DNA of 64,000 bases from positions 124,001 through 188,000 of the forward strand of contig NZ_LWBS01000011.1 in the NCBI RefSeq assembly GCF_001652265.1. Direction: 5' to 3'. The DNA is from Rhizobium leguminosarum (GTDB lineage: Bacteria > Pseudomonadota > Alphaproteobacteria > Rhizobiales > Rhizobiaceae). Positions 7,558 to 14,421 of the stretch are shown here, piece by piece. Within the stretch, counting starts at the first letter, position 1. Each line of letters starts with the position of its first letter. The position numbers and the translations under genes were made by a program. Below the pieces are notes generated by a model, which made no database searches, was not told the DNA's origin, and saw only the letters and a list, made by a program, of their open reading frames with translations.

Positions 7558-8808
7558 ATGGCGGATGAGACGAAGAAGAGTGTGGCGGTCGTCGGCGCGG
7601 GCGTGATCGGCGCCTCGATCGCCTTCGAGCTGCAGCGGCGCGGCCTTGAGGTGACGCTGATCGACAAGGGCGAGCCGGGCCGCGGCACCTCTTTCGGCAA
7701 TATGGCGAGCATTGCGCTTGATTTTGCCGCCGGCTCCGGCCCTTCGACCTGGAAAAAGATCCCCGGCTGGCTGCTCGATCCGGAAGGCCCGGTCTGGCTG
7801 CGTCCCTCTTATGCCGTAAGGATGCTGCCCTGGTTCCTGCGCTTCCTCGCTGCCGGCCGGCCCTCGCGCCTCAGAGAGATCGAGGATGCCGGCATGCTCC
7901 TGTCGAACCGGGCGCTTGGCGATTTCAGGCAGATGCTCCAGGCGATCGGCGCACCCGAGTTGATGACGGAGGAGGGCTGTCTCGCAATCTACGAGACCGA
8001 GGCGGAATTTGCCGCCGACCGCGGCCATCTCGCCATGATGCAGCGCTACGGCCTCGAATTCGAGGTCTTGAGCAACGGCGCCATCCAACATTACGAACCC
8101 AGCCTTTCGCCGGCGATCGCCAAAGCCGTGCTGCTCCCCGACAACAAGTCGATCCGCGATCCTTACAAGCTGGTGGTCAAACTCGCAGACGCCGCAAAGG
8201 CTGCGGGCACCACTTTCGTCTCCGGCACTGTGCGGAATATCGAGCGCAGGGGCGATGGCACCGCCGTCGTTCTCCTCGAGGATGGCAGGCGCATCGAGGC
8301 GGGTTCGGTGGTGCTTGCCACTGGTGTCCACACCCGCTTTCTCGCCGAAAAGCTCGGCGAGCCGATCCCGCTCGAAACCGAGCGCGGCTATCACACGCAG
8401 ATCATGAAGCCCGGCATCGCCATGCGCTATTCGGTGATCTGGCCGCATCGCGCCTTCATGGTGACGCCGACGGCGGGCGGCATCCGGGTTGGCGGCAATG
8501 TCGAGCTCGCCGGTCTCGATGCGGCGCCCGATTTCCGCCGTCCGCGAGTGCTGGTACGCCATGCCCAGCGTGCGCTGCCCGGTCTCAAGGTCGAGGAGAC
8601 GACGGAATGGATGGGCCATCGTCCGGCGCTGCCCGATACGATCCCGATCATCTCGCCGTCGTCGAAGATGCCGGGCGTTTTTTATGCGACCGGCCACGGC
8701 CATCTCGGCCTGACCTTTTCGGCAACGACAGCGCTGGTGATCGCCGATATGGTGACCGGGCTGAAACCATCCCTCGACATGACCCCGTTCCGCATAGACC
8801 GATATTAG
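7558..8808 (+). CDS. FAD-dependent D-amino-acid dehydrogenase-like oxidoreductase (DadA/DAO family)
   Basis: This 416-aa protein has an N-terminal dinucleotide-binding motif VVGAGVIGASIAFELQRRG with the acidic end LIDKGEPGRGTSFGN that is typical of DadA-like flavoproteins. A second FAD-contact segment SVVLATGVHTRFLAEKLG (about residues 252-269) and a C-terminal TGHGHLGLTFS complete the fold. Such enzymes oxidise D-amino acids or imino acids such as D-hydroxyproline and pass electrons to the respiratory chain. It is the first gene of a three-gene operon with an SDR and a proline-racemase-family protein, which makes an imino-acid substrate likely. The GTG at 7540 is an alternative in-frame start. 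Confidence 0.82.
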   Translation: MADETKKSVAVVGAGVIGASIAFELQRRGLEVTLIDKGEPGRGTSFGNMASIALDFAAGSGPSTWKKIPGWLLDPEGPVWLRPSYAVRMLPWFLRFLAAGRPSRLREIEDAGMLLSNRALGDFRQMLQAIGAPELMTEEGCLAIYETEAEFAADRGHLAMMQRYGLEFEVLSNGAIQHYEPSLSPAIAKAVLLPDNKSIRDPYKLVVKLADAAKAAGTTFVSGTVRNIERRGDGTAVVLLEDGRRIEAGSVVLATGVHTRFLAEKLGEPIPLETERGYHTQIMKPGIAMRYSVIWPHRAFMVTPTAGGIRVGGNVELAGLDAAPDFRRPRVLVRHAQRALPGLKVEETTEWMGHRPALPDTIPIISPSSKMPGVFYATGHGHLGLTFSATTALVIADMVTGLKPSLDMTPFRIDRY

Positions 8809-8817
8809 GAGGTCCCG

Positions 8818-9528
8818 ATGTCCGAAACCACCAAACCCGTAGCGCTGATCACCGGCGGCGGCCGCGGCATGGGCGAGGCGATCGCCCGCGAGCTCTCGGC
8901 GCAGGGCTATCAGCTGGCGCTGATGTCGCCGTCGGGAAGCTGTGAGAAGCTGGCGACCGAACTTGGCGGCGTCGCCTCGCGCGGCGTTGCCGAGAAGGCC
9001 GAGGATCTCAAGGCGATCTTCGACCTGACGATGAAGACCTATGGCCGCATCGACGCCGTCGTCAACCTGAGCGGCCATCCGCCGAAGGGCGACCTGCTCG
9101 ATATTTCGGACGAGAACTGGGCGCTCGGTTCCGACATGATGATCTTGTCGCTGGTGCGCATGGCGCGGCTGGTGACGCCGGTCATGCTGAAACAGGGCAA
9201 GGGCGCCTTTGTCAACATCACCACCTTCGCGGCCTACGAGCCCTCGCTGGTCTTCCCGGTTTCCCGCACCTATCGCGCCGCGGCCGGCGCCTTCACCAAG
9301 CTCTATTCCGATCGTTATGCGGCCGACAATATCCGCATGAACTGCATCCTGCCGGGTTATATCGATAGCCTGAACCACAAGCCAGAGACTGCCGAGAAGG
9401 TGCCGATGAAGCGCATCGGCCATGTGGAGGAGATCGCCAAGACCGCGGCCTTCCTGCTCTCCGATGGCGCGGGTTATATCACCGGCCAGAATATTCGCGT
9501 CGATGGCGGCGTCACCCGTCACGTCTGA
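8818..9528 (+). CDS. SDR-family protein lacking the catalytic YxxxK lysine
   Basis: This 236-aa short-chain dehydrogenase fold has the nucleotide motif TGGGRGMG (residues 13-20) and a C-terminal GYITGQNIRVDGG typical of classical SDRs. AGGAGGT stands at ideal spacing before the ATG. The active site is abnormal: the expected YxxxK reads Tyr152-Arg-Ala-Ala-Ala156, so the lysine is alanine, and the usual NNAG reads NLSG. The codons around Tyr152 are unambiguous. The protein may bind NAD(P) but use another mechanism, or act as a non-dehydrogenase partner. It lies nine bases after the flavoprotein gene and 16 bp before the racemase-family gene. Confidence 0.82.
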   Translation: MSETTKPVALITGGGRGMGEAIARELSAQGYQLALMSPSGSCEKLATELGGVASRGVAEKAEDLKAIFDLTMKTYGRIDAVVNLSGHPPKGDLLDISDENWALGSDMMILSLVRMARLVTPVMLKQGKGAFVNITTFAAYEPSLVFPVSRTYRAAAGAFTKLYSDRYAADNIRMNCILPGYIDSLNHKPETAEKVPMKRIGHVEEIAKTAAFLLSDGAGYITGQNIRVDGGVTRHV

Positions 9529-9544
9529 TCTGGAGTTTTCTTAT

Positions 9545-10582
9545 ATGAGATGGAAGCGCACGATCCAGCTGCTGGATGTCCATGCCGAAGGCGAGATCGG
9601 CCGCGTCGCGATCGGCGGCGTGCCGAAGATCCCCGGCGATACCATCGCCGCCCAGCTGCACTGGCTGAACACCGATCCGAAGGGTGACGAGCTCCGCCGC
9701 TTCCTTTGCCTGGAGCCGCGCGGCGCGCCGATCGGCTCGGTCAACCTGCTGCTGCCGGCCCGGCACCCGGAGGCGGACGCCGCCTTCATCATCCTGCAGC
9801 CCGACCAGGCGCATGCGAGTTCCGGCTCGAACTCGATCTGCGTCACCACGGCGCTTCTCGAATCCGGCATCGTCGAGATGACGGAGCCGGAAACGATCGT
9901 GACGCTCGAGACCGCCGCCGGCCTCGTCAAGGCGACGGCGACCTGCCGCGACGGGCGCTGCGAGAAGGTCAGGCTGACCATGGTGCCCTCCTTCGTCCAT
10001 GAACTCGATGTCGGGATCGACACGCCGCATTGGGGAAGGATCAAGGCCGATATCTGCTATGGCGGCATCTTCTATGCGCTGGTCGATGTCGGCCAGATCG
10101 GTCTGACGATCGAGAAGGCCAATGCCGCCGGACTCGTCCAGGCCGGCATGATCCTCAAGGAACTGATCAACCGCGACATCAAGGTCGTTCATCCCGAGAT
10201 CCCGGCGATCTCGGGCGTCGCCTATGTCATGTTCCGTGATACCGAAGCCGACGGCACGGTGCGCACCTGCACCACCATGTGGCCGGGCCGGGCCGACCGC
10301 TCGCCCTGCGGCACCGGCAACTCCGCCAATCTCGCCACGCTTTATGCCCGCGGCAAGGCCAAGGTCGGCGACACCTTCACCTCGAAATCGATTATCGGCT
10401 CCGAATTCGAAGTCGGGCTGCAAGCGGTGACCGAGGTGGCCGGCCGCCCCGCCGTCATCCCCACCATCACCGGCCGCGGCTTCACCTTCGGCCTGACCCA
10501 GGTAGCGCTCGACCCCTTTGACCCGCATCCGAACGGTTTTGCGCTGACGGATGTCTGGGGGCCGGCCGCCGGCGAGATTTGA
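9545..10582 (+). CDS. Proline racemase family protein: hydroxyproline epimerase or 3-hydroxyproline dehydratase type
   Basis: This 345-aa protein has the DapF-like two-domain proline racemase fold: LDVHAEGEIGRV at the N-terminus, an active-site loop SSGSNSIC (residues 92-99) and the second loop RSPCGTGNSANLATLY with Cys255. The first catalytic cysteine is replaced by serine (Ser93), giving a Ser/Cys pair rather than Cys/Cys. Characterised Ser/Cys members have been linked to hydroxyproline epimerisation rather than proline racemisation. With the upstream D-amino-acid-oxidase-like gene, a pathway that epimerises and then oxidises a hydroxyproline is plausible. Exact substrate is inference. An upstream frame extension to 9422 only overlaps the SDR gene. 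Confidence 0.82.
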   Translation: MRWKRTIQLLDVHAEGEIGRVAIGGVPKIPGDTIAAQLHWLNTDPKGDELRRFLCLEPRGAPIGSVNLLLPARHPEADAAFIILQPDQAHASSGSNSICVTTALLESGIVEMTEPETIVTLETAAGLVKATATCRDGRCEKVRLTMVPSFVHELDVGIDTPHWGRIKADICYGGIFYALVDVGQIGLTIEKANAAGLVQAGMILKELINRDIKVVHPEIPAISGVAYVMFRDTEADGTVRTCTTMWPGRADRSPCGTGNSANLATLYARGKAKVGDTFTSKSIIGSEFEVGLQAVTEVAGRPAVIPTITGRGFTFGLTQVALDPFDPHPNGFALTDVWGPAAGEI

Positions 10583-10705
10583 ACGTTCAGGACATGATGC
10601 CGGAAAGTGCGAACGATTTCCGGACGGTTCGCGCGAATGGCTGCCCTCTCCCTTCCTCCGATCCCGCTGAGAAGAGGGAGCCAAGCGGCGGCATCCTCCA
10701 ACGCT

Positions 10706-10833
10706 CCTCATCCTGAGGTGCGATCCGCAGGATCGCCTCGAAGGACACGTCGCAACGCCACTCCTTGCATCCATCTGACACCAGCGCGGACGCCTCGTCC
10801 TTCGAGGCCCCTTCGGGGCACCTCAGGATGAGG
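10706..10833. repeat. Large imperfect inverted repeat with CCTCATCCTGAGG ends
   Basis: The left arm (10706-10746) and right arm (10797-10833) share CCTCATCCTGAGGTGC at the outer ends and GCCTCGAAGGAC at the inner ends in opposite orientation. This stem-loop type is common between genes in Rhizobiales. It fills most of the gap (10583-10931) between the racemase-family and TetR genes; nothing else was found there. Confidence 0.7.
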
Positions 10834-10931
10834 CTCTCTTGAATGCCGGTGCTCCAGCGATCCTACCAAGCGTCCGAGACCGACTGACCAAAAGGCGACG
10901 CATGATCTGCGTAACGATATTCGAAACGCGA

Positions 10932-11600
10932 TCAACCCCGCCTGCGCTCAGCATCCCCGGTTCGAGTATCCCAACCCAGCATGGCCAGCTCGGCCACTGC
11001 CTCCAGTTCGCCACGGGTCGCTCCGTCGCGGGCCAGGATCGACATGCCATTCTGAACGGTCTGCACGAAGCGGGCAAGCGCGTGGACGTCGGTCGAGGCT
11101 GGAATTTCGCCCTCTGATATCGCCTGGTTCAGGCGCAGCTTCAGGCGCTCGAGCGTGATGGCGCGGGCGGCGCGCACGAGTTCGCCGAGTTCCGCGTGGC
11201 CCTCGCTGCCGACCGAAGAGAGCGCCACCATGCAGCCGCGGGGAATATCCGCGACACAGCCGGTCAGGGCAGCGGCCGAATCCATCAGCAACGACCTCAC
11301 CGCCTCACGGGCCGTGCCCGCGGAAAAGAAGCCTGCCCAGACGAGCGCCTCGTTGTTGTCGCGATAGTGGCGCAGCGCCTCGGCATAGAGCGCCTCCTTC
11401 GAACCGAATGCCGCGTAAAGACTCGGCGATCCGATCCCCATCGCCTCGGTGAGGTCGGCGATCGAGGTCGCCTCGAAGCCCTTGATCCAGAACAGCCGGG
11501 TCGCCTGCCCTAAGGCTGCTTCCCGATCGAACGCCCGCGGCCGCCCGCGACTGCGGGCAGGGGTTTCATCGACGTTCGACATCTCATCCGATTTTTGCAT
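10932..11600 (-). CDS. TetR/AcrR family repressor, divergent from an SDR gene
   Basis: This 222-aa regulator has a basic arm RSRGRPRAFDRE, then a TetR HTH with ATRLFWIKGFEATSIADLTEAMGIGSPSLYAAFGSKEALY (about residues 33-73). The C-terminal part contains DIPRGCMVALSSVG, typical of the TetR_C subgroup that senses small electrophiles or quinone-like compounds and controls neighbouring reductases. It diverges from the SDR gene at 11682 across a short A/T-rich region with inverted sequences. Met7 (11582) is a reasonable alternative start with a weak GGATGAG site. Effector unknown. Confidence 0.87.
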   Translation of the reverse strand: MQKSDEMSNVDETPARSRGRPRAFDREAALGQATRLFWIKGFEATSIADLTEAMGIGSPSLYAAFGSKEALYAEALRHYRDNNEALVWAGFFSAGTAREAVRSLLMDSAAALTGCVADIPRGCMVALSSVGSEGHAELGELVRAARAITLERLKLRLNQAISEGEIPASTDVHALARFVQTVQNGMSILARDGATRGELEAVAELAMLGWDTRTGDAERRRG

Positions 11601-11663
11601 CGATCATTATATAAACCCGTTGACACCCCATCGCAACGCGCCTAGCTATTTATATATCGATCA
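11600..11663. promoter_or_regulatory. Divergent promoter and probable TetR operator
   Basis: A sigma70-like promoter for the SDR gene reads TTGACA (11620-11625), 17 bases, TAGCTA (11643-11648). TATATAAA (11608-11615) and TTTATATA (11649-11656) are inverted, and TCGATCA occurs at 11600-11606 and 11657-11663. These symmetric sequences flank the promoter and overlap its -10 side, as expected for repression by the divergent TetR protein. Confidence 0.6.
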
Positions 11664-11681
11664 CTACAGAAAGAGAAGTTC

Positions 11682-12422
11682 ATGACAGAATTGGCTGGAA
11701 AGCGTGCCCTGGTAACAGGTGGCTCGCGCGGCATTGGCGCCGCCATCGCATTGGCGCTTGCCGACAAGGGCGCTGATGTCGCCATCACCTATGAGCGTTC
11801 GGCCGATCGCGCCGCCGAAGTCGTCCGGGCGATCGAGGGCAAGGGCCGCAAGGCGCTTGCCATCCAGGCCGACAGCGCCGATCCGGCAGCCGTGAAGCGC
11901 TCGGTCGACGAGGCAGCCCAGGCACTTGGCGGTCTCGACATTCTCGTCAACAATGCCGCAATCGCGCTTTACGGTGCGATCGCCGACGTCAGCGTCGAGC
12001 AGATCGATGCGCTGCTTGATGTCAATGTGCGGTCGCCTCTGCTCGCTTCGCAGGCCGCCATTCCCTATCTGCAGGCGGGAGGCCGCGTCATCACCATCGG
12101 CTCCGTCGGCGCCGAACGCATCGTCGGTGACACCGGCACGGTCTATTACATGACAAAATCCGCGCTCCACTCGTTTACCCGCGGCCTCGCGCGGGAACTC
12201 GGATCTCGCGATATCACCGTAAACCTCGTCCAGCCGGGTTCGACCGACACCGATATGAATCCGGCCAATGGTGACTTCGCCGACTTCCAGCGTGCCTTGA
12301 TCCCACTTGGCCGTTATGGCGAGCCGGAAGATGTGGCGGCCGCTGTGGCTTTCCTCGCGAGCCCTGCTGCAAGGCACATCACCGGAACCATCCTCACAGT
12401 GGATGGCGGCTTGAACACCTGA
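11682..12422 (+). CDS. Short-chain dehydrogenase/reductase, classical SDR
   Basis: This 246-aa NAD(P)-dependent oxidoreductase has all classical motifs: TGGSRGIG (residues 12-19), NNAA in DILVNNAAIALYG, active-site SVGAERIVGDTGTVYYMTK with YxxxK intact, and C-terminal TGTILTVDGG. It resembles 3-oxoacyl-ACP-reductase-like proteins of broad aldehyde/ketone specificity. AGAGAAG precedes the ATG. It is transcribed away from a TetR gene that likely represses it, a common arrangement for xenobiotic-responsive reductases. A hairpin terminator follows. The substrate is not predictable. Confidence 0.88.
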   Translation: MTELAGKRALVTGGSRGIGAAIALALADKGADVAITYERSADRAAEVVRAIEGKGRKALAIQADSADPAAVKRSVDEAAQALGGLDILVNNAAIALYGAIADVSVEQIDALLDVNVRSPLLASQAAIPYLQAGGRVITIGSVGAERIVGDTGTVYYMTKSALHSFTRGLARELGSRDITVNLVQPGSTDTDMNPANGDFADFQRALIPLGRYGEPEDVAAAVAFLASPAARHITGTILTVDGGLNT

Positions 12423-12454
12423 AACGGAAGATGCTGCTTCCGGACCTCAAAAGA

Positions 12455-12483
12455 GAGGGGACCGACAGATGTCGGCCCCTCGT
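12455..12483 (+). terminator. Hairpin terminator after the SDR gene
   Basis: GAGGGG-A-CCGAC pairs with GTCGG-CCCCTC around an AGAT loop with one bulged A, followed by GTTCTC. The T tract is short, so it is a moderate candidate. Confidence 0.5.
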
Positions 12484-12496
12484 TCTCACCGATGCG

Positions 12497-12771
12497 CTAG
12501 AGCCTTTCCGGGTTAGATTGAAGCATTCTGCCGGAGCAGGTTTTCGTCAGGGCAAAGGCGATTGGCGAAGGGCATACCCCAAGGTACGTGCGAGCCGATC
12601 GCCTTTGATCCTGGCGCAAAGATGCCCGGCCCTTCGGGTTGGCTGAAACGGGCCGCCTGATCGACCGGCCGGCTTGGCCGTAGAGCTGGGCTACGACGCG
12701 CGCCGGCCGGTCGACCATCCGACTCCGTTTGAGCCAACAGAATGCTTCAATCTAACCCGGAAAGGCTCTAG
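12497..12771. mobile_element. 275-bp MITE-like element with perfect 34-bp terminal inverted repeats
   Basis: The left end (12497-12530) begins CTAGAGCCTTTCCGGGTTAG and continues to AAGCATTCTG. The right end (12738-12771) is its exact reverse complement over 34 bases. The interior has no coding frame that looks real and contains further internal palindromes, such as the GACCGGCCGGC/GCCGGCCGGTC pair around 12660-12715. There is no transposase, so it would be non-autonomous. The outer CTAG supplies the TAG stop of the adjacent leftward TfoX-like gene. A shorter match to one end, GGAAAGGCTCTA, occurs near 36253. Confidence 0.75.
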
Positions 12772-13148
12772 GCGGACGGGGTGACGGCCAGGAGCGTGTC
12801 GGAGAGCCTGTGGCCGGGCGTGGGGGTCGCGTGCAATGCGCGCTCCGCGTAGCTGTGCAGCAGCGCGGGATCGTCGATCACATGTGCCGGAACGGCGTAG
12901 TAGCGGCGAACCGTCACCTCCCGGCCGGCAGCGCGGTAGCTGAACGGTTCGGAGCCATCCGCCTCGAACTCCGCGCGCATCGCTTTGTCGACGCGGAGAT
13001 ACAAGGTGCCCTTCATGACGAACCCGAACTGCGCGCCGTTTCGGACCAGGGCGGATCCGCCGAAGAAGCGCCTGATATCGATGCAGCCGGCTGGGGCGAT
13101 CTGGCTCGCAAAGTCGAGCGCCAGCCTGCGTGTCGCCTCGCTACTCAT
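12768..13148 (-). CDS. TfoX N-terminal domain protein
   Basis: This 126-aa protein matches the TfoX N-terminal domain: an initial helix with ALDFASQIAPAG, IDIRRFFGGSALVRNGAQFGFV, GTLYLRVDKA, then FSYRAAGREVTVRRYYAVP. Such single-domain proteins are of unknown biochemical role and are named after a competence regulator. The ATG at 13148 has GGAG upstream and overlaps the stop of the preceding NTF2-like gene by eight bases, giving a TetR-SnoaL-TfoX operon. The stop codon lies inside the terminal repeat of the MITE-like element, so the C-terminus may have been reshaped by that insertion. Confidence 0.8.
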   Translation of the reverse strand: MSSEATRRLALDFASQIAPAGCIDIRRFFGGSALVRNGAQFGFVMKGTLYLRVDKAMRAEFEADGSEPFSYRAAGREVTVRRYYAVPAHVIDDPALLHSYAERALHATPTPGHRLSDTLLAVTPSA

Positions 13149-13503
13149 GGTGCTGCTCCGCCAGAGGATCGAAGAAGCCGGTGATCGCGCCGAGCCGGCC
13201 ATTGGAAATCACCCCGAAGCTCGTGCCGGTCTGCAAGATCCTCTCGTCTTCGTGGCGCAGTGACCAGCGCGCCAGCGAACGGTCATTATGGTGAAGGACG
13301 CTTGATATCTCGAACCGGGTTAGCGGCATGCTCTCCTTGAAGCCCGCCATATAAACCGAGAGACCGGCGCGCCCCGCAATCGTTCCATTCGGGTCGCAAT
13401 AGGTCACATCGTCAGCGAGGCAAGCCAGCATTTCCGGCTCGCGAGCGGAAGCATCCAGCGACCAGATGGCTGCATATCGATTCCAGAGGGCCTCAGGTGT
13501 CAT
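13141..13503 (-). CDS. SnoaL/NTF2-like protein
   Basis: This 120-aa protein has the cone-shaped alpha+beta pattern of SnoaL-like/NTF2 superfamily proteins: helix LWNRYAAIWSLDA, then MLACLADDVTYCDPNGTIAGRAGLSVYM, and strands FEISSVLHHNDRSLARWSLRHEDERILQTGTSFGVI. Family members include polyketide cyclases, ketosteroid isomerases and binding proteins; no catalytic set can be assigned here. Its ATG overlaps the stop of the upstream TetR gene (ATGA) and its stop overlaps the TfoX-like start, so the three are translationally coupled. Confidence 0.82.
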   Translation of the reverse strand: MTPEALWNRYAAIWSLDASAREPEMLACLADDVTYCDPNGTIAGRAGLSVYMAGFKESMPLTRFEISSVLHHNDRSLARWSLRHEDERILQTGTSFGVISNGRLGAITGFFDPLAEQHHE

Positions 13504-14081
13504 GACATGGTCTCCAGTTGATTGAATTCGTCTTCTATCGCCTGCTGCAGGCCGGCCTTGTCTTCGCCGCCGCGAATGAGCACGAGGAGGCCCTGATAGA
13601 AGGCAAGAAGGCGGATGGCTGTCCTGTTCGCCTTGGTTCCGTCAGCGTCCCGAGCGAAGATTGACGCCTCGGTCAGCCTTAAGCGGAATGTGGTGCGAAG
13701 GAGGCCGAGCGCTGCCTCGACACGAGGATGCGGATCGGCACCGCCGCCGAATTCCACCGCCATGTTGGTGATCAGGCAGCCAAGGGAGCCATTGTCGGGC
13801 TCATGCAGGAGTGACAGGAACAATTCGCGCAGGCCTTGCAGCCCGCTTCCCGGCGGCGCAAAACGCTCGATGCGTCCCTCCAGCACCGTGCGGTTGTAAT
13901 GCCCGAACGCCGCGTCGAACAGGCCGGCCTTGTCGCCGAAAGCGTGATAGATGCTTCCGCCTTTGAGCCCGGTCGCCTCCTCGAGATCCCGGATCGACGC
14001 ACCTTGATAGCCGTGCTTGCGAAAGATGTGCATCGCCCCCTTCAGCACCGCCTCCTCATCGAATTCCCGCGTTCGGCCCAT
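13500..14081 (-). CDS. TetR family regulator, first gene of a three-gene operon
   Basis: This 193-aa regulator has an N-terminal HTH with GAMHIFRKHGYQGASIRDLEEATGLKGGSIYHAFGDKAGLF (about residues 15-55). The C-terminal domain has GSLGCLITNMAVEF, characteristic of the TetR_C subgroup near AcuR/NemR-like regulators. A long perfect inverted repeat precedes its ATG, which suggests autoregulation of the whole operon. The downstream genes encode an NTF2-like and a TfoX-like protein. Effector unknown. Confidence 0.87.
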   Translation of the reverse strand: MGRTREFDEEAVLKGAMHIFRKHGYQGASIRDLEEATGLKGGSIYHAFGDKAGLFDAAFGHYNRTVLEGRIERFAPPGSGLQGLRELFLSLLHEPDNGSLGCLITNMAVEFGGGADPHPRVEAALGLLRTTFRLRLTEASIFARDADGTKANRTAIRLLAFYQGLLVLIRGGEDKAGLQQAIEDEFNQLETMS

Positions 14082-14091
14082 CGTTACTCCG

Positions 14092-14129
14092 ATTCTTTAT
14101 CAATTGTTCTAGAATGAATGATAAAGAAT
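14092..14129. promoter_or_regulatory. Perfect 11-bp inverted repeat, probable TetR operator
   Basis: ATTCTTTATCA (14092-14102) and TGATAAAGAAT (14119-14129) are exact reverse complements around a spacer that is itself centred on TTCTAGAA. The repeat begins 11 bp upstream of the TetR start, an ideal place for autorepression. Confidence 0.65.
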
Positions 14130-14421
14130 AGAAGCGCAACGGGCTCCCGTGATTTTCGGCGAAAATTCTCGCCAGGCGGCCTCGATCATCCAAAGTGCGT
14201 GAGCATCCGTCGCTTAAGGTTTAGGATGAACGTTTTGGAGAGTGTGGAACGGCTGGTCGGCCAGATGGACAGCGCTTGTTTGCCGATGGCGTCAGGTCCT
14301 ATGCGTTCGATGCCGACTAAGCCAAGCAGCTCTGGGCGAAAAGTGAGGCATTGATAAGCGTAACTTGAAGTCGGTAAGCTCGTGTCGGCTCTGATTTAGA
14401 GCCGACATACCGCGGCCCCCA
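14130..14421. other. Intergenic region, no supported gene
   Basis: Short frames cross this stretch but none has a recognisable domain or ribosome site. It contains GTGTCGGCTCT..AGAGCCGACAT, a hairpin at about 14384-14408 that could terminate transcription between the two neighbouring leftward genes. Confidence 0.45.

Noticed and set aside
6943..9522. Very long open frame on the minus strand (859 codons) opposite DUF900 and the FAD/SDR genes
   Set aside because: It is antisense to well-supported genes, has low-complexity His/Arg/Asp-rich translation without motifs, and reflects high GC at third codon positions.
12531..12737. Short coding frames inside the 275-bp inverted-end element
   Set aside because: They lack starts with ribosome sites and any domain; the two strands give similarly poor translations.
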